This document shows positions 1-8,727 of a DNA stretch of 64,000 nt, piece by piece. Below the pieces are notes generated by a model. That model saw only the letters and a list, made by a program, of their open reading frames with translations, had not been told where the DNA came from and did no database searches. The stretch is from Alphaproteobacteria bacterium (lineage in GTDB: Bacteria; Pseudomonadota; Alphaproteobacteria; Rhizobiales; Rhizobiaceae). Location of the stretch: NCBI GenBank assembly GCA_024742485.1, contig JANSYK010000001.1, positions 248,001 to 312,000 on the forward strand, written 5' to 3'. Positions within the stretch are counted from its first letter, which is position 1. Each line of letters opens with the position of its first letter. Both the position numbers and the translations under genes were made by a program.

Positions 1-25
1 CTCCCGCAGGTTCAAGCCTTTCCAG

Positions 26-85
26 GGCAATTCAGGTTTTGACGGAATCGGCAAGACCCGAATGCATCAACAAAACCAAAGACCG
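26..85 (+). repeat. Palindromic repeat, copy 1 of 3
   Basis: This stretch begins with GCAATTCAGGTTTTGAC and continues to GCATCAACAAAACCAAAG. About 52 of 59 bases match the reverse complement of 51676-51734, and its first 40 bases match the reverse complement of 16900-16939. The core is an imperfect inverted repeat: CAATTCAGGTTTTG, a spacer containing GGAATCGGC, then a decayed complementary arm. It lies exactly where the alcohol dehydrogenase remnant to its right loses homology. No transposase is nearby. It could be a REP- or MITE-like element; that is inference. Confidence 0.75.
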
Positions 86-480
86 GCACACATCAACGGC
101 GCCTGTGCCGCTGGATCTGCGTCCTCCGGCAGCGGAAAACAGTATTTGGAGTCGGCAACTGCGTATTCCGCATAGCCGCCATCGATCTGATAGCCAGCGG
201 AACCAGGCGCGTCGCACAGGCTTTCCCGTTGTGATTTGCAATAAACGCCTGTGCCGCATGTGTGTCCAAGCCACGGGACGCCAACCCGTTGTCCGATCGA
301 CAGATCATCAACTACGTGCCCCTTGGCGGCAATGTTGCCAACAGTTTCGTGTCCCGGATTACAGGCCGTTTTGACTCTTTCAGGTCTCCGTCGACAACGT
401 GAAGGTCGGTGCGGCACACACAACAGGCGGGCACATGAACGAGCACCTGACCATTGTTCCGGCGACCAGCGATATAGTGC
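67..480 (-). pseudogene. Zinc-dependent alcohol dehydrogenase remnant
   Basis: Read leftwards from about 381, one frame gives PGHETVGNIAAKGH, then SIGQRVGVPWLGHTCG, GYQIDGGYAEYAVAD and CFPLPEDADPAAQAPLMCAGL. This is the middle of a propanol-preferring type zinc alcohol dehydrogenase (AdhA-like). The preceding N-terminal part (about 470-381) is only found in another frame and is badly eroded: the usual CGVCRTDLH catalytic-zinc segment is unrecognisable. One structural-zinc cysteine in the TCGTGVYC segment has become glycine. Homology stops after CAGL, at the palindromic repeat, so the whole NAD-binding and C-terminal half is missing. It shows a frameshift, lost metal ligands and truncation, so it cannot make an active enzyme. 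Its relatives in other rhizobia are often low-oxygen-induced, in keeping with the FNR boxes further right; that link is inference. Confidence 0.8.
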
Positions 481-635
481 TTTCGATGGTGACAACCGCG
501 GCATTTGGAACCCCAACAACAAAAACAGACTTTTGAGTGGAACCTGTTTTCGGCAAAACGCGCTTGCGCGGTCGCAAACTAGAACCAACCAGTTGCCGCT
601 TCTGCTGCGTTGAAACCGCGACCATCAACAGTCTC

Positions 636-2252
636 TCAAACATCCGTGAGACGTTGAAATGCGAGAAATGCCCGCTCCTTCGCGTCATCCTCGCTGTTTC
701 CGACAGCAATAAAATTCAAACCACGACCAGTCTCCAGTCCACCTGGCGCGGTGAAGATGATGCCCTCTGGTGGACCATTGGAATCATAGAGTTGATCGTC
801 AAACCGAAGCAGTGCGTCCTGGAACCGTATCCGGCCAAAATCGAGATCGGTGCGTTGTGCGATCACAAAGGCAGGCAAAGGCTTTCCGGCGAAAACCCGG
901 TTCATGAAGGTCATGGGCAGGGAAACGCCGCCCCAACGCCCATTGCACTCGATCCAGTGAAATTGGGCGGCGTCTTTGGTGTCGCCCACAAGAACCGTGT
1001 CAAAGCTGCACCGACCAAAATAACCGAGGTCTTGAAACAGAAGCGCCAGTTTCATCGCATCCCGGCACAAGGCGTCGTCAAGCCTCTGCTCGAGATGCGC
1101 CGTGGTTGCACCGACAAACCGGCCTTCGTCACCCATCAGGGATTGATCGAAGACACCCTCAATCCGGGGTTCGCCTGCCGCTTTGTCAGGGATCCAGACT
1201 TGAACCGACGGACTCGCAAGGACATTGCAGTCCCACACCTCAACCATCAGCGGATACATGTTGTTGCTCAAAATGGGGGACATCAGATCGATGAGATGAT
1301 CGCGAAGTGCCCTGGCACCCAGTGACCTGATTGATTTTGTCTGGATCGGATAGTTGCCCTCCGAGCCGGCGCTGTCCGGCACCTTGATGACGATTTTCTC
1401 CCATTTTTGGGAAAGGCTTTGGACATGCCCAACCAGCGCGGCAAGCCCGTAGGCTGAGCGGATCGGAGGTGTCGCTGTTACACCGAGCGCAGTTCCCACG
1501 ATCTTAGCGAACCACAGTTTGTCATTCACCCGCTGGGCAAGATTGGGTGGTGGCCCGGCAACGAAAATCGATTCTCCGGACCCATCACTCAGATGTTTTG
1601 CCAGTGTCCATATGGAACCGGTAGCAATGAATGGCATTAACGTCACAGGGCCGTTTACCCGGACAAATCGAAGGAGTTTTTCAAAAATCACCTTATCTTC
1701 GAAACAGCGGCGGGCTGTCGGCTCAGACAGGCCGGAATCTCGAGAAAGAATTTCGAGAACCTGGGCTTTGTCCTGGCCAAGAATCTTCGCCAGATAGTCT
1801 TCGAAAGCGGTGTTACGCTTTGACCCCAGAACGACCAAATCGGTCGCATCCGCAATAAGCGCGATGCGGTACTCGAGCATGTCATGGCCTGGTGGTGCGA
1901 GCAGTCTGATCTCACTCTTGTCGCCAATCAATACTCGCGGCGCACAGCCTATTCCCGCGCGCACTTTCTTGCCAAAAAAGAGCGTATCGGCGAGCCTCGG
2001 TTGGTCATCGAGGATTTGTTTGGCAAGCGCTTCCATACGTTGCCGCTCCCCGATGGGCAGGATGACATTGCGCCTGCTTTCAATGGGAAATCTGTTTACA
2101 CCCGGTTTCCAGCCTATCACGAAACCAGTCTCCTCACCGTTTGATTGCTTGAGGATCAGCCCATTATTGCTCACGGCTGCCAATCGTTTCGCCTGAAAAA
2201 TATCCCGCCATGTGGTGATGCAATTGATCTCGGTCAGATTTCGGCAGTCCAA
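636..2252 (-). CDS. ATP-grasp ligase, PGM1-like (pre-ATP-grasp type)
   Basis: The protein has up to 538 residues. The C-terminal half shows an ATP-grasp fold signature, WIECNGRWGGVSLP (about residues 455-468), with the E-x-N-x-R-x-GG metal/nucleotide motif. The last 50 residues (GIIFTAPGGLETGRGLNFIAVG) resemble the C-terminal domain of PGM1-type peptide ligases. The N-terminal half looks like the matching pre-ATP-grasp region (RRNVILPIGERQR, then TLFFGKK). Known members of this family couple a carboxylate to an amine using ATP; the substrates here are unknown. The start is uncertain: the longest reading uses TTG at 2252, and no ATG with a good ribosome-binding site is in frame nearby. It is divergent from a class II glutamine amidotransferase only about 45 bases away, so the two may share a promoter region and perhaps a pathway. 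The function beyond ligase-like is inference. Confidence 0.7.
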   Translation of the reverse strand: MDCRNLTEINCITTWRDIFQAKRLAAVSNNGLILKQSNGEETGFVIGWKPGVNRFPIESRRNVILPIGERQRMEALAKQILDDQPRLADTLFFGKKVRAGIGCAPRVLIGDKSEIRLLAPPGHDMLEYRIALIADATDLVVLGSKRNTAFEDYLAKILGQDKAQVLEILSRDSGLSEPTARRCFEDKVIFEKLLRFVRVNGPVTLMPFIATGSIWTLAKHLSDGSGESIFVAGPPPNLAQRVNDKLWFAKIVGTALGVTATPPIRSAYGLAALVGHVQSLSQKWEKIVIKVPDSAGSEGNYPIQTKSIRSLGARALRDHLIDLMSPILSNNMYPLMVEVWDCNVLASPSVQVWIPDKAAGEPRIEGVFDQSLMGDEGRFVGATTAHLEQRLDDALCRDAMKLALLFQDLGYFGRCSFDTVLVGDTKDAAQFHWIECNGRWGGVSLPMTFMNRVFAGKPLPAFVIAQRTDLDFGRIRFQDALLRFDDQLYDSNGPPEGIIFTAPGGLETGRGLNFIAVGNSEDDAKERAFLAFQRLTDV

Positions 2253-2297
2253 AATCGGGTCCTATATATCTTTGCCAACCAGCCAGAGTATCTGACA

Positions 2298-3131
2298 ATG
2301 TGCCGCCTTTACGCATTTAGAGCCAATGAACCGACACGCGTGGAATGCAGCCTCGTGCACGCCCAAAATGCCTTGATGGAGCAGAGCCGTGGTGACAGGG
2401 AGGGCCTTGTTCATGGTCACGGATGGGGTGTTGCCGACTATCCGAATGGCTGGCCGATTGTTGAAAAACAGACCTGGGCCGCCTATCACGGGGAACACTT
2501 CAAAAAAAAAGCTGCACGGGTCTATGCAGGTACCGTTGTTGCCCATGTGCGCCGCGCAACAGTCGGGGAACCGGCGATCGAAAACACGCATCCGTTCAGC
2601 AACGGACCATGGATATTTGCTCATAACGGCACTATTCCAAATTTTGCTGAAGTCCGCGACAGGATGCTCCCGGCGATCGATCCATTTTATACCAATGAGA
2701 TCAAGGGGACGACGGACAGCGAACACATCTTCCTGTATCTCCTGTCGCTGTGGCGCCAGCGGCCACAGGAACCGATTGTCGACCTCCTTGCCCAAGGCCT
2801 TTCGCAGATCGTCCGGTGGAGCCGCGAGGTCGATCCAGCAGCCGCTATTGGCCTGAACGTGGTGCTGACTGATGGTCGGCGGCTGGTCGGTTCACGATTG
2901 GGCCGGACGCTCTGGCATCTGGAACGCGAACGGATCTACGAATGCGATATCTGCGGCAAGCCCCACGTGCATCATGACGCAGGCAAAGCATATCGGGGTG
3001 TGGAAATCGCATCGGAGCCGATTACCGCTGAAAACTGGCATGAATTGCCGAATGGGACAGTCTATGAAGTCGATGAAGATTTCTATCTGCTCATGAAAAG
3101 GATGCCGATTTCGTCCGACAGCGCAGCTTAG
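2298..3131 (+). CDS. Class II glutamine amidotransferase (YafJ/EgtC-like)
   Basis: The start is ATG at 2298, because the mature enzyme needs cysteine as residue 2 (MCRLYAF), the N-terminal nucleophile that hydrolyses glutamine. Further family motifs follow: GHGWGVADY, VVAHVRRATVG, NTHPF, FAHNGTIPNF (oxyanion-hole Asn-Gly) and TTDSEHIF. At 277 residues it is a stand-alone glutaminase-type domain without a synthetase partner in the same chain. Near residues 215-235 lies CDICGKPHVHHDAG, a cysteine/histidine-rich insertion that could bind a metal. Relatives include EgtC, which hydrolyses gamma-glutamyl peptides, and uncharacterised YafJ proteins. With the divergent ATP-grasp ligase next door, an amide-forming or gamma-glutamyl-processing pathway is plausible but unproven. 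Confidence 0.85.
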   Translation: MCRLYAFRANEPTRVECSLVHAQNALMEQSRGDREGLVHGHGWGVADYPNGWPIVEKQTWAAYHGEHFKKKAARVYAGTVVAHVRRATVGEPAIENTHPFSNGPWIFAHNGTIPNFAEVRDRMLPAIDPFYTNEIKGTTDSEHIFLYLLSLWRQRPQEPIVDLLAQGLSQIVRWSREVDPAAAIGLNVVLTDGRRLVGSRLGRTLWHLERERIYECDICGKPHVHHDAGKAYRGVEIASEPITAENWHELPNGTVYEVDEDFYLLMKRMPISSDSAA

Positions 3132-3436
3132 GACCATTCCGGCGCTACACGGCCAGCTGACGAACCAATCCGGTTTGCTTCGGCATCTGAAAAACGGGAA
3201 CCATCAGATCTCGCTTGGCCCCATCTATTGAATGTCATTGCATCGCTGAAGCACCCGTGAAACTGGATTGGGGAAGAAAACGCCGGGCTCTTGAATCCGA
3301 TGGAAACGGCTTTCTTCAACTGTTCACAATCCCGCAAACTGCGCTCTCCACCTGGTCTCGGGCGGCGCTTGCAGAGGCACGACGCCTGTGGTGAAGAGCA
3401 ATCAGCCCGCCAGGTGATAGTTTTTGGTTGTTATGA
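3132..3436. other. Intergenic region without a recognised gene
   Basis: About 400 bases separate the amidotransferase from the DUF992 gene. Neither strand shows a reading frame with recognisable protein features. The right end (3437-3532) is the promoter region of the DUF992 gene. Between 3494 and 3510 a small CCGCA-TGCGG hairpin lies in the predicted leader. Nothing else is supported. Confidence 0.5.
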
Positions 3437-3477
3437 TTGATACCGGTCAAAATTCGCCCCTGCCTCTTTCGTAATGT
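3437..3477 (+). promoter_or_regulatory. FNR/FixK box and -10 element upstream of DUF992 gene
   Basis: TTGATACCGGTCAA at 3437-3450 fits the FNR/FixK consensus TTGAY-N4-RTCAA in all ten defined positions. A box centre at about 3443.5 would place a class II transcription start near 3485. A -10-like TAATGT sits at 3472-3477, at the expected distance. This predicts activation of the DUF992 gene under low oxygen. The motif is seen directly; regulation is inferred. Confidence 0.7.
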
Positions 3478-3532
3478 TGCACGATGAGGTCATTCCGCAA
3501 TCCTGCGGGATCCAGTTCGAATGAGGTCGGTT

Positions 3533-4015
3533 ATGAGTAGAAGAATTCAAGTATCCGCGGCTGTAATAGCCGTAGCGTTGGCTTCCGGTACCGCCACGGC
3601 AAGTGGCGAGACCCGGACCCGTTTGGGTATTCTGGAGTGCACGGTCGAAGGTGGGATCGGACTGATTGTCGGCTCAAACCGGAAGGCAGACTGCACTTTT
3701 GTCCACAAGGACGGCGCTGTCGAGAAATACAGTGGCGAGCTGAGCAAATTCGGGCTGGATATCGGTGTGACGGACAACGCCTATCTTGGATGGATCGTTT
3801 TCACTCCAGCTGGAAGCGAATATGGTGCCCATTCTCTTGCCGGACGCTATGTCGGCATCTCTGCAGCAGGGGCGCTTGGAATTGGCCTGGGCGTGAATGC
3901 GCTGGTTGGCGGATCAACGAAAAACATCGGCCTTCAGCCTTTCAGCATTGAAGGAAAAACCGGGTTGAACCTTGCTGCCGGATTTGCATCACTCACACTC
4001 GAACCGCATCGATAG
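3533..4015 (+). CDS. DUF992 family secreted protein
   Basis: This protein of about 160 residues has an N-terminal signal peptide (hydrophobic AAVIAVALASGTATASG, cleavage near residue 26). The body matches the DUF992 family common in Hyphomicrobiales: RLGILECTVEGGIGLIVGS, the conserved cysteine pair (LEC, ADC), LGWIVF, LAGRYVG, and a glycine-rich end (ALGIGLGVNALVGGS). It is probably periplasmic or surface-located; its molecular role is unknown. The ATG at 3533 is preferred over the one at 3521 because GAGG at 3523-3526 gives a normal ribosome-binding spacing. An FNR-type box lies 83 bases upstream, so expression may rise at low oxygen. Confidence 0.85.
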   Translation: MSRRIQVSAAVIAVALASGTATASGETRTRLGILECTVEGGIGLIVGSNRKADCTFVHKDGAVEKYSGELSKFGLDIGVTDNAYLGWIVFTPAGSEYGAHSLAGRYVGISAAGALGIGLGVNALVGGSTKNIGLQPFSIEGKTGLNLAAGFASLTLEPHR

Positions 4016-4124
4016 CGCCAGATTGCTTGCAGACCTGCCTGAAAACAGGGTCGGGCTTTCGAGCGGACAAACCTGCTACGATCCACGCGAATGTGCATTG
4101 CGGCACGGACAGCGCCGCATGTTC

Positions 4125-4166
4125 TTGATCCCGGTCAAAAGGGCGGCGCGGTATGTGGGCTAAGGT
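4125..4166 (+). promoter_or_regulatory. FNR/FixK box upstream of L,D-transpeptidase gene
   Basis: TTGATCCCGGTCAA at 4125-4138 is a full match to TTGAY-N4-RTCAA and differs from the box at 3437 by one spacer base. A class II start would fall near 4173, and the expected -10 position holds TAAGGT (4161-4166), a weak match. The next gene begins about 60-100 bases further on. Confidence 0.6.
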
Positions 4167-4235
4167 AAAATACAATCGCGTGTTGGGAGCGCGCCAAGGA
4201 CAACTTGGAGCGATGATGTCGGCAGTGCTGAGCCG

Positions 4236-4751
4236 ATGGTTAGCAGAAGGATCGACGGGAATGGATTGCTGATGCCCAGTTGCCTTTCTCTCCAACCAGC
4301 ACCCGCTACCGGTCGATCCAATATCTTTGCCTTTTTCGTGACGTGGTTTGTCTGCATCGGAGCGCTCTTTCCCCCTCACGCCCACGCGACCGACAGTCTG
4401 GTCATCAACATAAGCTTGCCTGAGCAGCAAATGGCCGTCCGATACTCCGGTGAAATCCGCCATGTGTGGCCCGTTTCCACCGGTCGCTCGGCCTATTGCA
4501 CGCCGGCAGGCACCTATCGGCCATATCTATTGAAACGCATGCACTACTCTTCGAAATATGATTGGGCACCCATGCCGTTTTCGATTTTTTTTCACAGGGG
4601 CTATGCGATCCACGGAACCACCGAGATCAACAATCTTGGAACCCCCGCTTCTCACGGCTGCATCAGATTGCATCCCGAACAAGCGGAGACCCTTTTCAAT
4701 CTGGTGCAACAACACGGGAAGGATCAGACCCTGATCAGGATCCTACCCTAG
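4236..4751 (+). CDS. L,D-transpeptidase (YkuD domain), secreted
   Basis: Up to 171 residues. A hydrophobic export segment (IFAFFVTWFVCIGALF, ending PHAHA) is followed by a YkuD catalytic domain. The active-site motif is present: a histidine in YAIHGTTE, then 13 residues later SHGCIRL with the catalytic Cys. The family forms 3-3 peptidoglycan cross-links or attaches proteins to peptidoglycan in the periplasm. The protein is close to the minimum size for the family, so it is essentially one catalytic domain with no LysM or binding module. Start choice: ATG at 4236 leaves a long polar lead of about 28 residues; ATG at 4272 gives a more normal signal peptide. An FNR-type box lies at 4125, so it may be a low-oxygen cell-wall enzyme. 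Confidence 0.85.
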   Translation: MVSRRIDGNGLLMPSCLSLQPAPATGRSNIFAFFVTWFVCIGALFPPHAHATDSLVINISLPEQQMAVRYSGEIRHVWPVSTGRSAYCTPAGTYRPYLLKRMHYSSKYDWAPMPFSIFFHRGYAIHGTTEINNLGTPASHGCIRLHPEQAETLFNLVQQHGKDQTLIRILP

Positions 4752-4885
4752 ATAATTTATAAGAGTCGGTTTTGGATTTATCAGGAACAAGCCGACGCCC
4801 TTGCGGGGCGCTGCGTTGATTGCCCTTCCCGGCTACAGGTGTGACCCGCAACGTAGCGAATACCGCAGGCGTTTTTGAGCGGTTT

Positions 4886-4927
4886 TTGATCTTTGTCATC
4901 TACCGACCTTCAGACGCAGCCTACGCT
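4886..4927 (+). promoter_or_regulatory. Weak FNR/FixK-like box before acs operon
   Basis: TTGATCTTTGTCAT at 4886-4899 matches nine of ten FNR consensus positions (last A is T). TACGCT at 4922-4927 lies at the right distance to be a -10, giving a predicted start near 4934 and a leader of about 40 bases. A site this degenerate can arise by chance, but five better ones in the same 14 kb raise its credibility. Confidence 0.4.
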
Positions 4928-4974
4928 GTTTTCTGGCCGCTTCCACCAAAGTGGTTACAGGTGAGGAGTTGATA

Positions 4975-6726
4975 ATGGTCGACGATCTGATTCACAAAAA
5001 GCCCGACCAGGCGGCGCAGGCAAACATGCCGGACTATTCAAAGGAGACGGAGGTATTTTCATGGGCAAAGGCGCGCGGCCTGCTTGGCGGCCTGGCGGAT
5101 GGAAAACTCAATATTGCCCATGAATGCGTTGACCGGCACGTGGCAAACGGTGCGGGCGCCAAGGTTGCGCTGAGGATCATTCGCAAAAACGACGACATCA
5201 CGGAGGTTACCTATGATGCGCTTTTCAACCTGACCAACCGGTTTGCGAATGTGCTTCAGTCATTGGGCCTGGCAAAGGGCGAACGGGTTTTCTCGCTGCT
5301 CGGCCGCACGCCGCAGCTCTATGTCGTTGCACTCGGAACGTTGAAAGCAGGATTGGTATTTTCTCCACTGTTTTCCGCCTTCGGTCCGGAACCCTTGCAG
5401 GCGCGTATGGAAATCGGTGGGGCACGCGTGCTGGTGACGACGAATGCGCTCTACCGGCGCAAAGTGGCACCCATCCGCGATCGCCTTCCCGAGCTGCAGC
5501 ACGTGTTGCTGATCGATGCGGAAGACGACGGCGATGCTCTGCTCGATTTTGACGCGCTCCTGCAGCTTGCCTCGACTGAGTACAACATTGAGGCAACCGA
5601 ACCGGAAGACGTTGCACTTCTTCATTTTACCAGTGGAACGACAGGGCGCCCGAAGGGCGCGGTTCATGTGCACGAGGCAATTGTCGCACATTGTTATACG
5701 GGCCGCGTCGCCCTCGACCTGAAACCGGACGATGTCTATTGGTGCACGGCTGATCCCGGCTGGGTTACCGGGACATCCTACGGCATCATCGCACCGCTTG
5801 CCATCGGCGTGACAATGGTAATCGATGAGGCGGAATTCGATATTGCGCGCTGGTACCGCATTCTTGAAAGCGAGCGTGTTTCGGTTTGGTACACGGCACC
5901 GACGGCCATCCGCATGTTAATGGCGGCCGGCGCTGAAGCGGCGAAGAATTGTAATTTGTCCCAGCTTCGCTTCATGGCAAGCGTCGGCGAACCGCTCAAT
6001 CCGGAAGCTGTCCTGTGGTCGGCCGCAACATTCGGAAAACCCTTTCACGACAATTGGTGGCAGACTGAAACCGGCGGAATCATGATCGCGAATTACGCCT
6101 CCATGGACGTCAAGCCGGGGTCCATGGGCAGGCCGTTGCCAGGAATCGTTGCCGGAATTGTTGAGCGGGAGAACGGCAAACTGCATCACATTGACAAGGC
6201 AATGTGTGTTGGTGAATTGGCGTTAAAAACCCCCTGGCCATCGATGATGCGCGCGTATCTGGATGAAGAGGAACGATACAACAAGTGCTTTTCTGATGGC
6301 TGGTATCTGACCGGTGACCTGGCGATGCGCGATAGCGATGGCTATTTTTGGTTTATCGGACGCAGCGATGACGTCATAAAAAGTTCCGGACATCTGATTG
6401 GCCCCTTTGAGGTCGAAAGCGCACTGATCGAACACGAGGCGGTGGCCGAGGCCGCCGTGATCGGGCTTCCTGACGAAACGGCGGGCGAAGTTGTCAAAGC
6501 CTATGTCGCGCTCAATCCAGGATTCAGGCCTGACAAGGACCTCCAACGCAGTCTTCGTGGCCATGCCCGCCAGCGCCTCGGGCCAGCCGTCGCTCCACGG
6601 GAAATCCTTTTTCGTGAGAAGCTGCCGAAAACAAGGAGTGGCAAGATCATGCGGCGACTCCTGAAGGCCCGCGAGATGGGACTGCCCGAAGGGGACATTT
6701 CGACATTGGAGACTGACGAGAAATGA
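4975..6726 (+). CDS. acsA: AMP-forming acetyl-CoA synthetase
   Basis: About 583 residues of the ANL superfamily, activating acetate (or a short acyl acid) to acyl-AMP and then acyl-CoA. The adenylate motif [15 protein letters not shown] is at about residue 220. The WWQTETGG motif that shapes the acyl pocket in acetyl-CoA synthetases follows, then WYLTGDLA, the hinge-region [14 protein letters not shown], and the C-terminal [14 protein letters not shown], whose lysine is acetylated in known Acs enzymes. The tryptophan in WWQTETGG favours acetate over longer acids. The length is closer to Bacillus AcsA than to the 650-residue proteobacterial Acs. ATG at 4975 is chosen because GAGGAG precedes it at good spacing; a GTG at 4951 would overlap that site. 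Its stop overlaps the next start (ATGA), so it is co-transcribed with the E1 fusion. Confidence 0.88.
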   Translation: MVDDLIHKKPDQAAQANMPDYSKETEVFSWAKARGLLGGLADGKLNIAHECVDRHVANGAGAKVALRIIRKNDDITEVTYDALFNLTNRFANVLQSLGLAKGERVFSLLGRTPQLYVVALGTLKAGLVFSPLFSAFGPEPLQARMEIGGARVLVTTNALYRRKVAPIRDRLPELQHVLLIDAEDDGDALLDFDALLQLASTEYNIEATEPEDVALLHFTSGTTGRPKGAVHVHEAIVAHCYTGRVALDLKPDDVYWCTADPGWVTGTSYGIIAPLAIGVTMVIDEAEFDIARWYRILESERVSVWYTAPTAIRMLMAAGAEAAKNCNLSQLRFMASVGEPLNPEAVLWSAATFGKPFHDNWWQTETGGIMIANYASMDVKPGSMGRPLPGIVAGIVERENGKLHHIDKAMCVGELALKTPWPSMMRAYLDEEERYNKCFSDGWYLTGDLAMRDSDGYFWFIGRSDDVIKSSGHLIGPFEVESALIEHEAVAEAAVIGLPDETAGEVVKAYVALNPGFRPDKDLQRSLRGHARQRLGPAVAPREILFREKLPKTRSGKIMRRLLKAREMGLPEGDISTLETDEK

Positions 6727-8723
6727 CCGCCACCGATTTGAGACCCCACCTGAATCGCACCCATGCTCTGGCCATGCTGGGTGACATGATCCGCATACGG
6801 CGTTTCGAAGATGTTTGCGCCGAACTCTATACGAAAGAGAAAATTCGCGGATTTCTGCACCTTTATGACGGCGAAGAGGCGATCGCCGCAGGGGTCATTC
6901 CACTGCTCGGGTCCGACGACCGGCTGGTGGCAACCTATCGCGAACACGGACATGCCCTGATCCGTGGCATATCAATGAACGCGGTCATGGCCGAAATGTA
7001 CGGCAAGGCTTCCGGATGCGCCGGCGGGCGCGGTGGATCAATGCACTTGTTCAGCCGCGAAAACAATTTCTATGGCGGCAATGCCATTGTCGGCGGCGGA
7101 TTGCCCTTGAGCGTGGGGCTGGGACTTGCAGACCGGATGCGGAATGAAAACCGCATAACCGCATGTTTTTTCGGCGAAGGTGCGGTGGCCGAAGGTGAAT
7201 TTCATGAAAGTATGAATCTTGCCTCCCTATGGAATATACCGGTTCTTCTGGTCTGCGAAAACAATGGCTATGCAATGGGCACAGCCCTTCAGCGCTCAGA
7301 AGCCGAAACTGACATTCAGGTCAAAGCCAAGGGTTACGCGGTCGCAAGCGCGTCAGTCGACGGCATGGATGTGGTTGCCGTGGAAGCCGCGACGCGCCGG
7401 GCACTGGAGCACATCCGGGAAGTCGGCGGACCCTATCTCCTGGAATGCAAAACCTACCGGTTCAGGGCGCATTCGATGTTTGATGCCCAGTTGTATCGGC
7501 CGAAGGATGAGGTTGCACAGTGGCGCAAGAAGGGACCGATCGTCAGGTTTCAGTCTTGGCTCCTGGAAGCAGGAATTGTTGATAAGGATGATGTCGACAC
7601 CCTCGTATCAGGCATCGACGAGGAGATCGCAGCGGCAGTGACGTTTGCAGAGGAAGCAGATTGGGAACCGCTGTCCAATCTGACCAACCATGTCACCGCA
7701 CCACAACGACCTGCGCCACCGGTTGTCCAACCAGCACTGCGGATGATGGAAACCACTTACCGGGAGGCCGTGAAATCAGCAATCACCGATGCGATGGAAC
7801 ACGATGATCGCGTTTTCCTCATGGGTGAGGATGTCGGTCTGTATGGTGGATGTTATGCTGTGAGCAAGGGCCTTCTGGATCGTTTTGGCCCGGAACGTGT
7901 TCGTGACACTCCACTTTCCGAGTCCGGTTTCACCGGCGCGGGAATTGGTGCGGCGATTGCCGGCATGCGGCCGATCGTCGAGGTCATGACCGTGAATTTT
8001 TCGCTTCTCGCTCTTGACCAGATCCTCAATACCGCTGCCACTTTCCGACACATGTCCAACGGTCAGTTTGGCGTCCCCGTTGTGATCCGCATGGCGACGG
8101 GCGCCGGCAAGCAATTGGCGGCACAACACTCCCACAGTCTTGAGGGCTGGTATGCCCACATCCCTGGTTTGCGAGTCCTCACACCGGCGACCCTGGAGGA
8201 TGCGCGCGGGATGCTCCTCACGGCGATTGAGGAGCCTGACCCTGTCCTGATGTTCGAGAATGTCATGCTCTACAATCGCACCGGGCAGCTTGCGGAAAAT
8301 GCCGGCGCGGTTGATATCGACAAAGCAGCAATACGGCGCAACGGCAGCGATATTTCTCTCATTACCTATGGCGGCTCGCTCTTCAAAACCCTTGAAGCGG
8401 CAGAGATGCTTGCCCCACAGGGGATTGATGCCGAAGTAATTGATCTGCGTGTGCTGCGTCCACTGGATATGGAAACCATTTTCGCGTCCGTTTCGAAAAC
8501 CCATCGCGTGTTGATGATCGATGAAGGTTGGAGGTCTGGAAGCCTGTCAGCCGAAATCGGTATGCGGCTGGCTGAGCAAGCATTTTTCGAACTCGATGCA
8601 CCCCTTGCGCGCGTTTGCAGTGAGGAGGTGCCGATCCCCTATGCCCATCACCTTGAGGAAGCGTCGATTCCTCAAGTCCCGGGCATTGTGAAGGCGGTGA
8701 AATCGGTTTGCGGCAGGACCTGA
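6723..8723 (+). CDS. Fused E1 alpha-beta thiamine-diphosphate 2-oxoacid dehydrogenase
   Basis: This 666-residue chain joins both E1 subunits that are usually separate. Residues 1 to about 325 are E1 alpha: [28 protein letters not shown], the thiamine-diphosphate motif [17 protein letters not shown] ending in ENNGYAMGT, and [10 protein letters not shown]. Residues from about 340 are E1 beta: [68 protein letters not shown]. Overall it is closest to pyruvate/acetoin dehydrogenase E1. Such an E1 decarboxylates pyruvate or acetoin and passes the acyl or acetaldehyde unit to lipoate on E2. It overlaps acsA by four bases and lies four bases before the E2 gene. No E3 is in this operon, so one of the two lipoamide dehydrogenases encoded at 51.8 or 58.7 kb may serve. 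Whether the substrate is pyruvate, acetoin or another 2-oxoacid cannot be read from the sequence. Confidence 0.85.
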   Translation: MTATDLRPHLNRTHALAMLGDMIRIRRFEDVCAELYTKEKIRGFLHLYDGEEAIAAGVIPLLGSDDRLVATYREHGHALIRGISMNAVMAEMYGKASGCAGGRGGSMHLFSRENNFYGGNAIVGGGLPLSVGLGLADRMRNENRITACFFGEGAVAEGEFHESMNLASLWNIPVLLVCENNGYAMGTALQRSEAETDIQVKAKGYAVASASVDGMDVVAVEAATRRALEHIREVGGPYLLECKTYRFRAHSMFDAQLYRPKDEVAQWRKKGPIVRFQSWLLEAGIVDKDDVDTLVSGIDEEIAAAVTFAEEADWEPLSNLTNHVTAPQRPAPPVVQPALRMMETTYREAVKSAITDAMEHDDRVFLMGEDVGLYGGCYAVSKGLLDRFGPERVRDTPLSESGFTGAGIGAAIAGMRPIVEVMTVNFSLLALDQILNTAATFRHMSNGQFGVPVVIRMATGAGKQLAAQHSHSLEGWYAHIPGLRVLTPATLEDARGMLLTAIEEPDPVLMFENVMLYNRTGQLAENAGAVDIDKAAIRRNGSDISLITYGGSLFKTLEAAEMLAPQGIDAEVIDLRVLRPLDMETIFASVSKTHRVLMIDEGWRSGSLSAEIGMRLAEQAFFELDAPLARVCSEEVPIPYAHHLEEASIPQVPGIVKAVKSVCGRT

Positions 8724-8727
8724 CACC

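Noticed and set aside
3993-4463. Long minus-strand frame opposite the L,D-transpeptidase gene
   Set aside because: It lacks any recognisable domain, overlaps the well-supported transpeptidase in antisense and has an arginine-rich composition typical of shadow frames.
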